From Inquilinus sp. KBS0705 (GTDB lineage Bacteria > Bacteroidota > Bacteroidia > Sphingobacteriales > Sphingobacteriaceae): a stretch of 64,000 nucleotides of DNA. The notes under the pieces were generated by a model, which worked only from the letters and a program-made list of their open reading frames with translations, ran no database searches and was not told the origin of the DNA. A program made the position numbers and the translations under genes. The stretch is taken from assembly GCA_005938025.2 (NCBI GenBank), contig VCCI02000001.1, forward strand, positions 62,001 to 126,000, read 5' to 3'. Position 1 is the stretch's first letter. Each line of letters opens with the position of its first letter. Shown piece after piece: positions 1-8,975 of this stretch.

Positions 1-385
1 CGCAACCGCCTAAAACGCCAATATTGGGGTCTGATCGCATTATTTTAAAGGCGTTTTCAATATAATTCTCATTAAGCCAATTATCATCATCGCAAGTTAA
101 AATATAGTCGAATTTAGCCTTGGTGACGCCTTTTAACAGTGCCTGTGTTTTACCTGTTATGGGTTGCTCAATTAATTTAAAGTTTATAGGCACATTGTAT
201 TTAGCCCACTCAGTTTTGGATGTCGCAGCGGTATCATCAGTTGACGCGTTATTTACTACAATAACCTCCCATGCTGTATTAGATGACGTAACCTGCATTG
301 CCAGGTGCCTAAGTGTTTCGGGTAACCTTAATGCGCTGTTGTAACAACAGATGATTACGGAGATACCTGGGGCCTGATTATCCAA
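1..385 (-). CDS. Glycosyltransferase family 2, partial (3' end outside window)
   Basis: This reads as the N-terminal 128 residues of a GT-A fold glycosyltransferase and continues past position 1. The protein opens with GISVIICCYNSA, the usual first beta strand of GT2 enzymes, followed by VVNNASTDDT and the acidic metal/nucleotide-sugar motif TCDDDNW. The only start in frame is TTG at 383-385, directly abutting the TAA stop (386-388) of the upstream gene, so the two are translationally adjacent in the polysaccharide operon. It should transfer a sugar from an activated nucleotide donor to the growing surface glycan on the cytoplasmic side of the membrane. Donor and linkage cannot be read from this fragment. 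The family is clear; the start codon is likely. Confidence 0.85.
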   Translation of the reverse strand, partial: MDNQAPGISVIICCYNSALRLPETLRHLAMQVTSSNTAWEVIVVNNASTDDTAATSKTEWAKYNVPINFKLIEQPITGKTQALLKGVTKAKFDYILTCDDDNWLNENYIENAFKIMRSDPNIGVLGGC

Positions 386-1501
386 TTATGTGCAATAAAT
401 ATTATCCATTTTTGCTTTAAAAATGGGGTAGGCAAATAACTCGTTATACTTTTTAAGGGAGTTGTCGCCGTAAGTTTTACTCTTTTCTGTATCGCTCAAT
501 AAATTACGCACCGCGTTTATATTTTGCTCAAAATTTAAAGGGTCAGCTAATAGCCCGTTAACGTTATCAGTAACCGACTCTACCAAACCACCCACATTTG
601 CAACAATACACGGTAAACTGTTGCGCATAGCTTCTAACACAGCAATGCCATGCGATTCGTTAAAACTGGGCTGATAATAAACCGCTGCTTTTTTCAAATA
701 AGCTTCGGGATTTTTTATAAGGCCTTTAAAAGTAATATTGGGTTCGTTAACGGTTAAGTTTCGATAGTGCTCAAATTCAGGCCCGTTGCCCAGCCATATA
801 AAATCGACATCGTTATTTGTTGCAGTTATTGCCTGTGCTACCTGTAGCCACATGGCAGGGTTTTTATTTTCATCAACCCGGCCAATGGTTAATACTGTTT
901 TTTTATTTGCATCGGTTAATACGTTATCATCGCCAACGTCTTGGTGTAATAGGGTATTATGTATAGTAACAACGTAGGCTTGTTTATCGGTGTCTATTGC
1001 CCACTCTTTACAAAGCAGCTTATTCATGGCATCAGAAACTGCTATTATTTTTTTTTGCTTGCCTAAACGTACATTACAGGTATACGTTGTAAAAGGTGAT
1101 ATTGTACCACTGGGCAGCGTATGCAATATATAGGTAACTTTAATAAACGGGATCCAAAAAAGATAAAGGTGCTTTTCGGGTGCTACTGCCGAAATTGTAA
1201 TATCAGCAAAGCCGTTTTTGATGCTCAAAAATAAAAGTCGCGTAATAGAGTAGGCTATTAACATGCCCTCCCTTATATTGGTAGAAAGCCGGTAAGTTAA
1301 ACAAGCAAACTGATGCAAGCCCGGCAATATTTTAAGATTTAAATTATCGCCCGAATGAATATTTTGCAAATAAGGCAATTGATCTTTATCTGCTAATGCC
1401 AGTATCACCGAGCCGCTTTTAAAGTATTGAATCAGTACTTTTAAATGAGAGTTACTGCCACCTGTTTCAAATAGCTCTGTAAGAATAATATGTTTTTTCA
1501 T
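386..1501 (-). CDS. Glycosyltransferase family 4 (GT-B fold)
   Basis: A 371-residue retaining glycosyltransferase of the GT4 (Glycos_transf_1) type. The C-terminal Rossmann half shows TIGRVDENKNP near residue 207 and the GT4 signature ESHGIAVLE (an EX7E pair that contacts the nucleotide-sugar donor) near residue 285, followed by PCIVANVGGLVE. The N-terminal part begins MKKHIILTELFETGGSN, a glycine-rich acceptor-side loop typical of the fold. Its ATG overlaps the stop of the preceding GT2 gene by 4 bases (ATGA), and its stop is followed at once by the TTG start of the next gene, so it lies inside a tightly coupled operon. It probably adds one sugar to a lipid-linked surface polysaccharide; the specificity is unknown. 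Confidence 0.88.
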   Translation of the reverse strand: MKKHIILTELFETGGSNSHLKVLIQYFKSGSVILALADKDQLPYLQNIHSGDNLNLKILPGLHQFACLTYRLSTNIREGMLIAYSITRLLFLSIKNGFADITISAVAPEKHLYLFWIPFIKVTYILHTLPSGTISPFTTYTCNVRLGKQKKIIAVSDAMNKLLCKEWAIDTDKQAYVVTIHNTLLHQDVGDDNVLTDANKKTVLTIGRVDENKNPAMWLQVAQAITATNNDVDFIWLGNGPEFEHYRNLTVNEPNITFKGLIKNPEAYLKKAAVYYQPSFNESHGIAVLEAMRNSLPCIVANVGGLVESVTDNVNGLLADPLNFEQNINAVRNLLSDTEKSKTYGDNSLKKYNELFAYPIFKAKMDNIYCT

Positions 1502-2523
1502 GCAGTGCTTTTAGCCCAAAAAGTTAAGCACTTGGCAATAACGCGTAAATTTTGATTGGCTGATAAGTGTGACTGATATTGCGTTTTAAGCCTGAAAAAA
1601 TCATATAGCATACCCGGGTGAAAAGCGGGGGCATTAATATAAAACGCAGCTATCAGGTTCCCTTTTTTTGAATTGATGTAATGCTCGAAAGCTTTATAAT
1701 TCAGCAATAGTTGGTTGGATGCCAACACCGCATTTAGCCAGTTCAATACGTCTTTTAATTGCAGAAAACTCTCAGCCGGTTGATTGTTAATTACTATGTT
1801 GCTGTAAACTTTATCTTGTTGGTTTACCTGGCCAAGGCAGTTGCAAAGCATCGTAATTCGGCATCGTAAAGTATTTTGGTATTGCAGGGCTTTTTTCTGT
1901 TTTGAAACCTGGCTATCGTGGTCGCGATAGGTTAACAAAACTTCGGGTAAATTTGCTATACGGCCTTTGGTAGCCATCCTTGTCCATAATTCATAATCTT
2001 CTGCCGCTTCAAAGGCTTCGTTGTATTTTAAATTATTATCTAAAATAAATTGCCGCCTAAACATAACTGTAGGGTGCCCAAGTGCACAGTATTCTAATAA
2101 GGCAAGTTTTATATCCTCATTGTGCTGCGGATGCTCTACAACTACGCCCGACGAAAGCATTTTATACCATGTGCCGCATAATGCTACATCTGGGTTGTTA
2201 TTTAAAAAAGTAACCTGCTTTTGTAAACGTTCGGGGTAGCTAATGTCATCGCCATCCATACGGGCGATGTATGTGCCTGTTGCAAGGTCAATTCCTATGT
2301 TAAGGCTTTCAATAAGGCCGGTGTTAATCAGTTTTATGATCAGTTTAATACGCGCATCATTATATCCGCTAACAATAGCAACAGTACTGTCGGTAGATGC
2401 GTCATCTATAATAAGCAGTTCGAAATCGGTAAGCGTTTGGCTTAGCATACTATCAATAGCTGCAGCAACAAAATCTTTGCAGTTGTAAACGGGCATTATA
2501 ATACTAACCAGTGGCTTAGTCAT
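1498..2523 (-). CDS. Glycosyltransferase family 2
   Basis: A 341-residue GT2 enzyme. The N-terminal catalytic domain carries PLVSIIMPVYNCKDF (residues 4-18), LLIIDDASTDST (about 37-48) and ARMDGDD (about 88-94), the last being the DXD-type metal-binding site. ETAEDYELW-like sequence (AAEDYELWTRMA) near residue 168 matches the usual position of the catalytic-base region. The C-terminal third is less conserved and helical. It overlaps its downstream neighbour by 4 bases and the upstream fucosyltransferase-like gene by 4 bases. Role: one transfer step in assembly of the surface polysaccharide made by this operon. Sugar donor and acceptor are not predictable here. Confidence 0.88.
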   Translation of the reverse strand: MTKPLVSIIMPVYNCKDFVAAAIDSMLSQTLTDFELLIIDDASTDSTVAIVSGYNDARIKLIIKLINTGLIESLNIGIDLATGTYIARMDGDDISYPERLQKQVTFLNNNPDVALCGTWYKMLSSGVVVEHPQHNEDIKLALLEYCALGHPTVMFRRQFILDNNLKYNEAFEAAEDYELWTRMATKGRIANLPEVLLTYRDHDSQVSKQKKALQYQNTLRCRITMLCNCLGQVNQQDKVYSNIVINNQPAESFLQLKDVLNWLNAVLASNQLLLNYKAFEHYINSKKGNLIAAFYINAPAFHPGMLYDFFRLKTQYQSHLSANQNLRVIAKCLTFWAKSTA

Positions 2524-3386
2524 ATCCTTATCCAGCCGTCGGGTGTGATATTTGCCGCCTGTTTATTCAGCTCCTCATCTTTGAACCACCTTTCGGGAGC
2601 AATAACCATTTTTTGGGGATCGGGGTTTAGCCATGCTCCCCACCAGCTAAAACTGCTGTTAGCTATAATATGATGTTTGCATGCTGCCATTAACCTTAGG
2701 TCTTCATAGCCGCTTGTCTCATCATTTACATCAGCATAATGAGTTTGCTGTATTGGTTTTAAATTTTCTTTCGCCCAAATGATATCATCAGAAAACACGA
2801 AAAAAACTATATCTGTTATTTTAGACACAATTATTTCGATAGCTTGATGATAATAATTAAGCGAACAAATGCCATGTATATTTGCAAACTCGTCGGATTG
2901 AAAATCGCCGCGGCGTATGTGAATACTTACTGCATTACAGCTTTCTACATTTTTTAAGATGGCTTTATTAGCTTCGGAAGGATGATTTTTGAATTGGAGT
3001 TCTTTTCTGATCTCTTTTTCCTGATCAATAAAATATTGCTCCGATTGCCAGTAACCATCTATATACACCTCTTTTTGGGTTTTAAAATAAGCAGGGTTAA
3101 ACTGTAAGCTTTTTTCGTGTATATAATAGGGTTTTGATGTAAATGGGAGCTTAAATTTTTTGTTTAACTGAATAGTATTTTTTTGAAGCAGCTCATCAAT
3201 CTCTTGCTGTGAGGCTATTGATGCAGTAATGTTAAAACAATCTAATTCATACCGCCGGGAAGGGTTATTTTGATAAAATACAAGGTCGAATTTTAATGTA
3301 CTATTATACTTAAGTGCCATTTTTTTGCCGAAGGCATATTGAAATAACTGATTCCCTAAGCCACCCAACAGTTTAACAATGATCAT
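2520..3386 (-). CDS. Alpha-1,2-fucosyltransferase-like protein (GT11)
   Basis: A 288-residue protein with the landmarks of GT11: GGLGNQLFQYAFGK at residues 8-21, the donor-binding HIRRGDF near residue 155, FSDDIIWAKENL near 198 and ANSSFSWWGAWLN near 240. GT11 enzymes transfer L-fucose from GDP-fucose, commonly in alpha-1,2 linkage to galactose; some members use other acceptors. No GDP-fucose synthesis gene (gmd/fcl) is seen in this window, so the donor must come from elsewhere. It overlaps both neighbours by 4 bases. With the acyltransferase, acetyltransferase and methyltransferase-like genes next to it, it forms an AT-rich patch of the operon, as variable surface-glycan genes often do. Confidence 0.85.
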   Translation of the reverse strand: MIIVKLLGGLGNQLFQYAFGKKMALKYNSTLKFDLVFYQNNPSRRYELDCFNITASIASQQEIDELLQKNTIQLNKKFKLPFTSKPYYIHEKSLQFNPAYFKTQKEVYIDGYWQSEQYFIDQEKEIRKELQFKNHPSEANKAILKNVESCNAVSIHIRRGDFQSDEFANIHGICSLNYYHQAIEIIVSKITDIVFFVFSDDIIWAKENLKPIQQTHYADVNDETSGYEDLRLMAACKHHIIANSSFSWWGAWLNPDPQKMVIAPERWFKDEELNKQAANITPDGWIRI

Positions 3387-4390
3387 GCAAGCTGCTTTTT
3401 ATAGAATATCTTTTTTGAATAATATAAAGAAGGCCTCTCTATGAGCATATAAAAAACATAGGCGAAAAATATGGCAATTATAGTTTCAAGAAAAAGCAGC
3501 AATAAAGGATAATCACTAACTGTTAAATGAAATTTATTTTGAATGATTGCAAGCAAGGCAAATATTAAAGTATGCGTTAAGTATAAAGAATAAGATATGT
3601 CGCCTAAAAAAGATAGAGGTTTAATTTTCTGCTTTAAGAATAGTATTAAAAGGCAAGCAGTACTTAACAACACAAAAACAGGTATGCCAAATTTACGTTC
3701 GGTAAATAGTAAAAATATTACCACCAGGCTTGCGTTAAGCCAATTTCTATCTTGATACAATGACACCAATGCGATGCCTGCGGCAAAGATAGGAGCGTAA
3801 TTAAAAACCAAGTAATAACCATTTGGCCAGTTAGCAAAACCTAACAAACTAAATAAAAGAAGGAATATTGTTTTAAATATAAAGTTGCCGGATAAGAAAT
3901 AAAGAGAGCCGATAATTAAATAAAACTGAAACTCGACACAAAGCGTCCAGAAGACGTGTGCATAAAAGGGATATTTAGTAAATGGCAAAACATAAGTTAC
4001 ATGCGCCAAAAATTGCAGCGGAATAAAATTAAAACTTGCTGTTTTAACCGGTGATATGGTAGCCAGGTATTTAAAAAAGAGCAAGGTTATAATCAGGGTG
4101 ATGTAATATGCAGGATCTATTCGTAATGAGCGCTTAAGCAAGAAGGTAAAAAACATATTAGTTTTATACCCCGAATTAATAAGCGAGTAAATTATAATAA
4201 AGCCGCTAACTAAAAAGAAAACGTATACCCCGGTTTGGCCAAAGGTAAATATGTTTTTAAGCGTGGCGCTAATGTTTAAAGCTTGGCAATAATGGCATAA
4301 AACTACACCTAATGCAGCCATCCCCCTTAAGTATTGAATGCTTAATATTTTGTTGTTAATTGTTGTGCTTGTAATCGGCGAATAGATCAA
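3383..4390 (-). CDS. Acyltransferase family 3 (OafA/YrhL-like) membrane protein
   Basis: A 335-residue polytopic membrane protein with about ten hydrophobic segments. Near the N-terminus it shows QYLRGMAALGVVLCHY (residues 20-35), the Arg plus His motif of the acyltransferase 3 family, and SYSLYLTHTLIFALL near residue 266, the late conserved helix. Such proteins O-acylate, most often O-acetylate, sugars of lipopolysaccharide, capsule or exopolysaccharide at the inner membrane. No SGNH domain is fused at the C-terminus, so it is the short form. It overlaps the fucosyltransferase-like gene by 4 bases and lies 11 bases after the hexapeptide transferase gene. The base composition is strongly AT-rich. 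Confidence 0.87.
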   Translation of the reverse strand: MIYSPITSTTINNKILSIQYLRGMAALGVVLCHYCQALNISATLKNIFTFGQTGVYVFFLVSGFIIIYSLINSGYKTNMFFTFLLKRSLRIDPAYYITLIITLLFFKYLATISPVKTASFNFIPLQFLAHVTYVLPFTKYPFYAHVFWTLCVEFQFYLIIGSLYFLSGNFIFKTIFLLLFSLLGFANWPNGYYLVFNYAPIFAAGIALVSLYQDRNWLNASLVVIFLLFTERKFGIPVFVLLSTACLLILFLKQKIKPLSFLGDISYSLYLTHTLIFALLAIIQNKFHLTVSDYPLLLLFLETIIAIFFAYVFYMLIERPSLYYSKKIFYKKQLA

Positions 4391-4401
4391 TAGTAAAATA
4401 A

Positions 4402-5019
4402 TTAAGTGTTAATTATTGACCTTAATTTTTCGTGCGCTTCTTTCGCCTCATCCAAATCATAATTCCACCAACCGGATGCCATTAACACATGTACACCTTT
4501 GTCATCAAACCTATATTTTAATACTTTCGCAGGACTGCCGACAACAATCGCGTAAGGGGGCACATCTTTAGTAACTACAGAATTGGCACCTATTACCGCT
4601 CCGTCGCTAATTGTTACACCTCTTTTAATAATACAATCGACACCTATCCAGACATCATTTCCTATTACACATTCCTTTTGAGTTAGTGTATCATAAGGTG
4701 ATTGGTAAAACCATGCGCTGGTTGATATTTTGTTAAGGTCATGTTCTCCGGGGCCAATACTTACATTATTACCTATACTGCAGTATCGCCCTATAATAGC
4801 TTTAGTTATATATGTATTACTTCCAATATAAGTGTAGCTACCAATACTGCAATGGTTATCAATAAATGTGTTTTCACCTATTTCGATGGTGGTATTGATT
4901 AAAAATTCAGTAGGTAAATTAGTTGAAATTTCTTTGTCTTTTTTCGCCGGATCGGGCAAAGCTATCTTTGTAACTTTTTTAAGTTGAATAAGAAGACGCT
5001 TAAGCAATGGCTTTATCAT
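4402..5019 (-). CDS. Hexapeptide-repeat acetyltransferase (CatB/XAT-like)
   Basis: A 205-residue left-handed beta-helix protein. Imperfect [LIV]GxxxX hexapeptides run from about residue 42 to 165, for example IGENTFIDNHCSIGSYTYIG and IGNDVWIGVDCIIKRGVTI, closing with the family signature GSPAKVLKYRF. The loop GPGEHDLNKISTS, with a His, matches the catalytic-His loop of xenobiotic/streptogramin-type O-acetyltransferases. The about 40 N-terminal residues are basic and do not belong to the helix. In this setting the likely job is acetyl-CoA-dependent O- or N-acetylation of a sugar or sugar nucleotide for the polysaccharide. The substrate is unknown. Confidence 0.85.
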   Translation of the reverse strand: MIKPLLKRLLIQLKKVTKIALPDPAKKDKEISTNLPTEFLINTTIEIGENTFIDNHCSIGSYTYIGSNTYITKAIIGRYCSIGNNVSIGPGEHDLNKISTSAWFYQSPYDTLTQKECVIGNDVWIGVDCIIKRGVTISDGAVIGANSVVTKDVPPYAIVVGSPAKVLKYRFDDKGVHVLMASGWWNYDLDEAKEAHEKLRSIINT

Positions 5020-5031
5020 ACACTCCCTTTG

Positions 5032-5685
5032 TTAAACATGTATTCTTATAATATCGTCTTGTACCAAAAAAGTATAACTGGGGTTATATTCTCTGACAAT
5101 TTTCTGTAATTCGTTTATTGTAGGGTAGTCATGCTCTCCGTTAAAACAACGCGCATCGTCAATTAAAACCACATGGTTTTTTATTGGATTATTAAAGATG
5201 TGTTTCAGTTCTTTTATTATAGGGGTATTTAACTCACCTTTGGCTGTAATACCTTCAGAGTAGTGCCCATCTAACCAAAATAAACAAGGTTCAGTAACGT
5301 CAATTAATATTTCTTCCAAAACCAATCCGCTATCACCGTTATAAATTTTTATATGCTTATCGTTTGCAAACATATTGGCTGCATTTTTATAAAGCGTTTT
5401 ATCAAGTTCGATTGATATTAATTTTTTAAAAATCTGTTTACTTGCGTTGAGGGTTTCGCCAAGGTAAGTACCCGTCTCAATAAATATCTTTGTGTTAAAT
5501 TTGTTAGCATATTGGCGGATATTATCAATTTTATATAGATGTGGAGGCGGAAGAGGCTTACCATTTTGATACCAATTATCTAATATGAGTTTTTTGTCAA
5601 TAAAAGCTTTTCTTTTAAGTTTCTGGCTGTTGTACCAGTTATAAATAAAGGTCTTTTTTATTAATCGCTTTATTGCTGATAGCAT
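5032..5685 (-). CDS. Putative SAM-dependent methyltransferase-like protein
   Basis: A 217-residue protein with a Rossmann-like pattern: KIFIETGTYLGETL near residue 68 resembles the SAM-binding loop (motif I), LISIELDKTLY near 90 fits the acidic end of strand 2, YNGDSGLVL near 115 fits motif II, and CLFWLDGHYS near 133 fits the catalytic strand. This pattern is seen in Methyltransf_24 and FkbM-related proteins of polysaccharide clusters. The N-terminal 50 residues are lysine-rich without a signal peptide. It lies 5 bases after the ABC ATPase gene and 12 before the acetyltransferase. A sugar or chain-end methylation role is inference; it could instead be a catalytically inactive homolog. AT-rich like its neighbours. 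Confidence 0.6.
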   Translation of the reverse strand: MLSAIKRLIKKTFIYNWYNSQKLKRKAFIDKKLILDNWYQNGKPLPPPHLYKIDNIRQYANKFNTKIFIETGTYLGETLNASKQIFKKLISIELDKTLYKNAANMFANDKHIKIYNGDSGLVLEEILIDVTEPCLFWLDGHYSEGITAKGELNTPIIKELKHIFNNPIKNHVVLIDDARCFNGEHDYPTINELQKIVREYNPSYTFLVQDDIIRIHV

Positions 5686-5690
5686 AATAA

Positions 5691-6998
5691 TTATGGATTG
5701 TTAGATATATTGTTAACTGCTCCCCACTCTGGTGTCAGAAAAAGTAAGCCTGCTGATTTTGGCAAGGCTCTGTTGGTTAATTTTCCCCCGTCAACTATTT
5801 CAAACGAAATACAATCTTCAAGGTAATCGTATATCTCCGTACTTGATGTGTCGCCGGCATACAGGCTTAAGTAATAAGTGCCGGGATATAACCTTACATC
5901 TTTTAATATTATCTGGTATAAGTTTGTATCTGCTGCTGCAGTAACCTGGAAACCCGAATCAGCATCTATCATATTAGCTATCCGCACGCCATCTACTGTT
6001 TTTAATTCGACAGATGTTCTGACCAATTTTTGATTAGGGTTAACAAATTGCAGGTTAAATAGGATGTGTATGGAATCGCCTATGGAGAATACCCGGTTAT
6101 TCTCGATGCTTCCCGTTTTTGAAAGATACACATCTTTAAATTTTACTTTTTGGTTGCCAACACGTAAAGGCGCGCCTTGGTCAAAGCTAATATAGGTTTC
6201 GGCAGTACGGTCAGATTTCAGATAATCATCTACCATTTTACTGGTAGGGCCAATACCGGCAACTTCGCCATTCTTAAGTGAGATGGCGCTTGTACAAAGT
6301 TGATTAATAGCTGCCATGTTATGACTGACAAAAAGTATAGTGCGCCCTTCGCCCTTGCTTACATCGCCCATTTTACCGAGGCACTTTTTCTGAAACTCGG
6401 CATCGCCTACGGCAAGTACTTCATCAACTATTAATATCTCACTTTCCAGGTGCGCGGCAACGGCAAAAGCCAGCCTTACATACATGCCTGATGAATAGCG
6501 TTTTACAGGTGTATCAATGTACCTGTCAACCCCCGAAAAATCGACAATTTCATCAAACTTACGCTTGATCTCGGCTTTACGCATGCCAAGTATAGCACCG
6601 TTTAAGTATATATTTTCTCGGCCGCTTAGTTCAGGATGAAAGCCCGTACCTACTTCAAGCAGGCTGGCAATTCGCCCCTTTACCTTTACCGAACCGGTAG
6701 TAGGAGAGGTTACCCTGCTTAAAATTTTAAGTAATGTGCTTTTGCCTGCACCGTTACGGCCAATTATTCCTACTGCATCGCCTTGTTGAATTTCAAAGTT
6801 AATGTCTTTCAGGCTCCAAACCACATCGCTTGTGCCTTTTTTGGTGCGATCGTTCAGCTCGCCTATTTTTAAAAACGGATCTTCCTGACCACGCATACGT
6901 GCCCAAAAGCGTTCCAGGTCGCGGGATATAGTTCCGGTGCCAAAATCGCCTAACTGATAGGCTTTTGAAAGGTTTTCAACTTTTATCGCTTTAGCCAT
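5691..6998 (-). CDS. Polysaccharide ABC exporter, ATP-binding subunit (Wzt-like)
   Basis: A 435-residue ATPase. The N-terminal domain (about 1-250) has Walker A GIIGRNGAGKST, signature RYSSGMYVRLAFA, Walker B ILIVDEVLAVGD and the H-loop FVSHNM, matching the Wzt/TagH/KpsT subfamily. Residues about 265-430 form an extra beta-rich domain of the Wzt C-terminal type, which in characterised O-antigen exporters binds the chain end before export. It overlaps the permease gene by one base (ATG/TGA type junction). Together they should move the completed lipid-linked glycan across the inner membrane. The extra domain and the adjacent methyltransferase-like gene would fit a system where a capped non-reducing end is recognised, but this is inference. 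Confidence 0.92.
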   Translation of the reverse strand: MAKAIKVENLSKAYQLGDFGTGTISRDLERFWARMRGQEDPFLKIGELNDRTKKGTSDVVWSLKDINFEIQQGDAVGIIGRNGAGKSTLLKILSRVTSPTTGSVKVKGRIASLLEVGTGFHPELSGRENIYLNGAILGMRKAEIKRKFDEIVDFSGVDRYIDTPVKRYSSGMYVRLAFAVAAHLESEILIVDEVLAVGDAEFQKKCLGKMGDVSKGEGRTILFVSHNMAAINQLCTSAISLKNGEVAGIGPTSKMVDDYLKSDRTAETYISFDQGAPLRVGNQKVKFKDVYLSKTGSIENNRVFSIGDSIHILFNLQFVNPNQKLVRTSVELKTVDGVRIANMIDADSGFQVTAAADTNLYQIILKDVRLYPGTYYLSLYAGDTSSTEIYDYLEDCISFEIVDGGKLTNRALPKSAGLLFLTPEWGAVNNISNNP

Positions 6999-7864
6999 TA
7001 TACGGTATCAACAAATGTTTTTTCAACCTTATTAAATATGATTATGCCTGCAAAAAGCAATGCGGCAGTTACTATACTACTATAAGCTAATAACTCAAAG
7101 CTAAAACTCCCTTTACCTAAAAAGCCATACCTAAAAGTTTCTATAATGCCGGTAACGGGATTTAACTTTATTAGCCAACTGTATTGCGGGAATTTCGCCT
7201 CGGCTACAGATAGGGGGTAAACTACCGTTGTGGTGTACATTAATAAGGGTACACCAAAGCTTACTATAAAAGCAATATCGCGATATTTGGTTGTAACAGC
7301 AGATATGATCATACCCAACCCCAGGCCCTGTGCTGCAATCAATATGATAAGGAACGGTAGCAAAAGAGCATAAGCATTAATAGCTATGTGTGTGCCCTTT
7401 ACATAATAAAATATAAGCAGCGCGAAAAAAAGAGCCATCTGCACACCAAATTTTACCAGGTTAGAGGCAACTATACTTAGCGGCATTATTAAGCGTGGAA
7501 AATATACTTTGCTCATTAAGCCCGCGCTATCTCTAAATACAGTTGATGTTTTGTTAAGGCAGTCTGCAAAGTAGTTCCATAATATGGTGCCAGCTAAATA
7601 AAACAAGGGTTGGGGTACACCATCGGTAGGTATTGCCGCCAATGTGCCAAAAACAAACGAGTAAAAAATAATGGTGATAACCGGCTGTACAAAAAACCAT
7701 ATAGGCCCCAATATGGTTTGCTTATAAAACGATACAAAATCGCGCCTTACAAACAGTAACAGTAGGTCCCGGTAATGCCAAACATCTTTTAAATGCAGAT
7801 CGAACAACCCTGTTTCGGGTTTAATTTCAATATCCCAATCTTCGTTATCCGGTTGGCTCATCAA
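6998..7864 (-). CDS. Polysaccharide ABC exporter, permease subunit (Wzm-like)
   Basis: A 288-residue ABC-2 type membrane protein. After a cytoplasmic N-terminus (residues 1-45) with VWHYRDLLLLFVRRDF, a conserved element of the TagG/RfbD/KpsM group, there are about six hydrophobic helices, including LYLAGTILWNYFAD and a late segment VTAALLFAGIIIFNKV. It pairs with the ATPase gene immediately downstream and overlaps the upstream glycosyltransferase gene by 20 bases. Function: forms the inner-membrane channel for export of undecaprenyl-linked polysaccharide. The tight overlap makes co-translation with the ATPase likely. Confidence 0.92.
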   Translation of the reverse strand: MMSQPDNEDWDIEIKPETGLFDLHLKDVWHYRDLLLLFVRRDFVSFYKQTILGPIWFFVQPVITIIFYSFVFGTLAAIPTDGVPQPLFYLAGTILWNYFADCLNKTSTVFRDSAGLMSKVYFPRLIMPLSIVASNLVKFGVQMALFFALLIFYYVKGTHIAINAYALLLPFLIILIAAQGLGLGMIISAVTTKYRDIAFIVSFGVPLLMYTTTVVYPLSVAEAKFPQYSWLIKLNPVTGIIETFRYGFLGKGSFSFELLAYSSIVTAALLFAGIIIFNKVEKTFVDTV

Positions 7865-8975
7865 TTAGTAATTGGGTTAATTTATCAATATAATTTTGCT
7901 CGCTAAAATTTTGGAGGCATTTATCTTGTAAATGTTGCCTGCGGCTAATAGTTAATGGTAGGGTTAAATTATCAATAATTGCTTTTTCTAACTCCGCTTC
8001 GTTATCGGTATTAATGGCTGTACCCAATTTCCCGTTTAGTATAGCATCAACACTGCCATCGGCATTACCGCATATTACCGGTAAGCCACATGCGAGTGCT
8101 TCAATAAAAACAATTCCAAAGCCTTCTTTTTTACTTGGTAAAACAAATAAATCGGCCATTAAAAAATGATCAACAAATTCTTGCTCGTTGATAAAGCCTG
8201 TTAATATAACCTGATCGCTCACCTTATAGTAGGTTATCAGTTTTTTTATACGCAATTCTTCAACTGTGTCGTACTGGCCTGCCAGCACATATTTAATATC
8301 GGCAAATTGGTCTTTAAGCCTGCTTATTGCCTTTATTACCATATCATGCCCTTTATACTGTTCAGAGTAGGCTAAACGCGATAGGGTAAATATAACATGG
8401 TTGGCAGGGGTTAAACCGTATCGTTTTAACAGGTAATCGGGCTTGGTAAATGTTTTGGGCAGCTTCATAAACGGATCTACCGCGTTATTCAATATTTCAC
8501 ACACTTCGGGCTTTATGTGATGCCGGGCTATCACCTGGTCTTTAGTAAACTTGCTTACACATATTACCTTATGGCATTTTTTAAGTAGCAATCGTTTATG
8601 ATAGGGTAGTGGCCGCCAAATTTCGATGCCATGTGCTATCAACCAAACTCGACATTTAGGATTAATGTAGCTAATGATCAATCCTATCAATGCTAAGTTA
8701 ATATGACTTAAAATTATAATATCCGGCTTTCGGGCAGAATAAAGTGACCCGCAAACGAACTTCAAACGACTATTGTTATAACCTTTAAAACTATTGCCGG
8801 TGACGTATTGCGGCATCACATCGCTGCAGTTGTCATACAATGACGATAGCTTAAAGTCCCATCCGTTTTTTTTACAGATATTTTGTAAGGAATGGGCAAG
8901 CGTACGGGTCATTTTTTGGATGCCGCCGGTAGTACTAAATGTTTGTAACGAAAATAAAACGATGTTTTTATACAT
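7845..8975 (-). CDS. Glycosyltransferase family 4
   Basis: A GT4 enzyme of 376 residues from ATG 8973-8975 (MYKNIVLFSLQTFS). An in-frame ATG at 8997-8999 would add eight basic residues but overlap asnB by 32 bases; the inner start gives an 8-base overlap and is preferred. The N-terminal domain has FSTTGGIQKMTRTLAHSL, the usual GGI acceptor-site loop, and the C-terminal domain has LSRLAYSEQYKGHD, GQYDTVEELR, and PSKKEGFGIVFIEALACGLPV with the EX7E donor motif. It should add one sugar to the glycan made by this operon, using a nucleotide sugar in the cytoplasm. Specificity is unknown. Confidence 0.87.
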   Translation of the reverse strand: MYKNIVLFSLQTFSTTGGIQKMTRTLAHSLQNICKKNGWDFKLSSLYDNCSDVMPQYVTGNSFKGYNNSRLKFVCGSLYSARKPDIIILSHINLALIGLIISYINPKCRVWLIAHGIEIWRPLPYHKRLLLKKCHKVICVSKFTKDQVIARHHIKPEVCEILNNAVDPFMKLPKTFTKPDYLLKRYGLTPANHVIFTLSRLAYSEQYKGHDMVIKAISRLKDQFADIKYVLAGQYDTVEELRIKKLITYYKVSDQVILTGFINEQEFVDHFLMADLFVLPSKKEGFGIVFIEALACGLPVICGNADGSVDAILNGKLGTAINTDNEAELEKAIIDNLTLPLTISRRQHLQDKCLQNFSEQNYIDKLTQLLIDEPTG

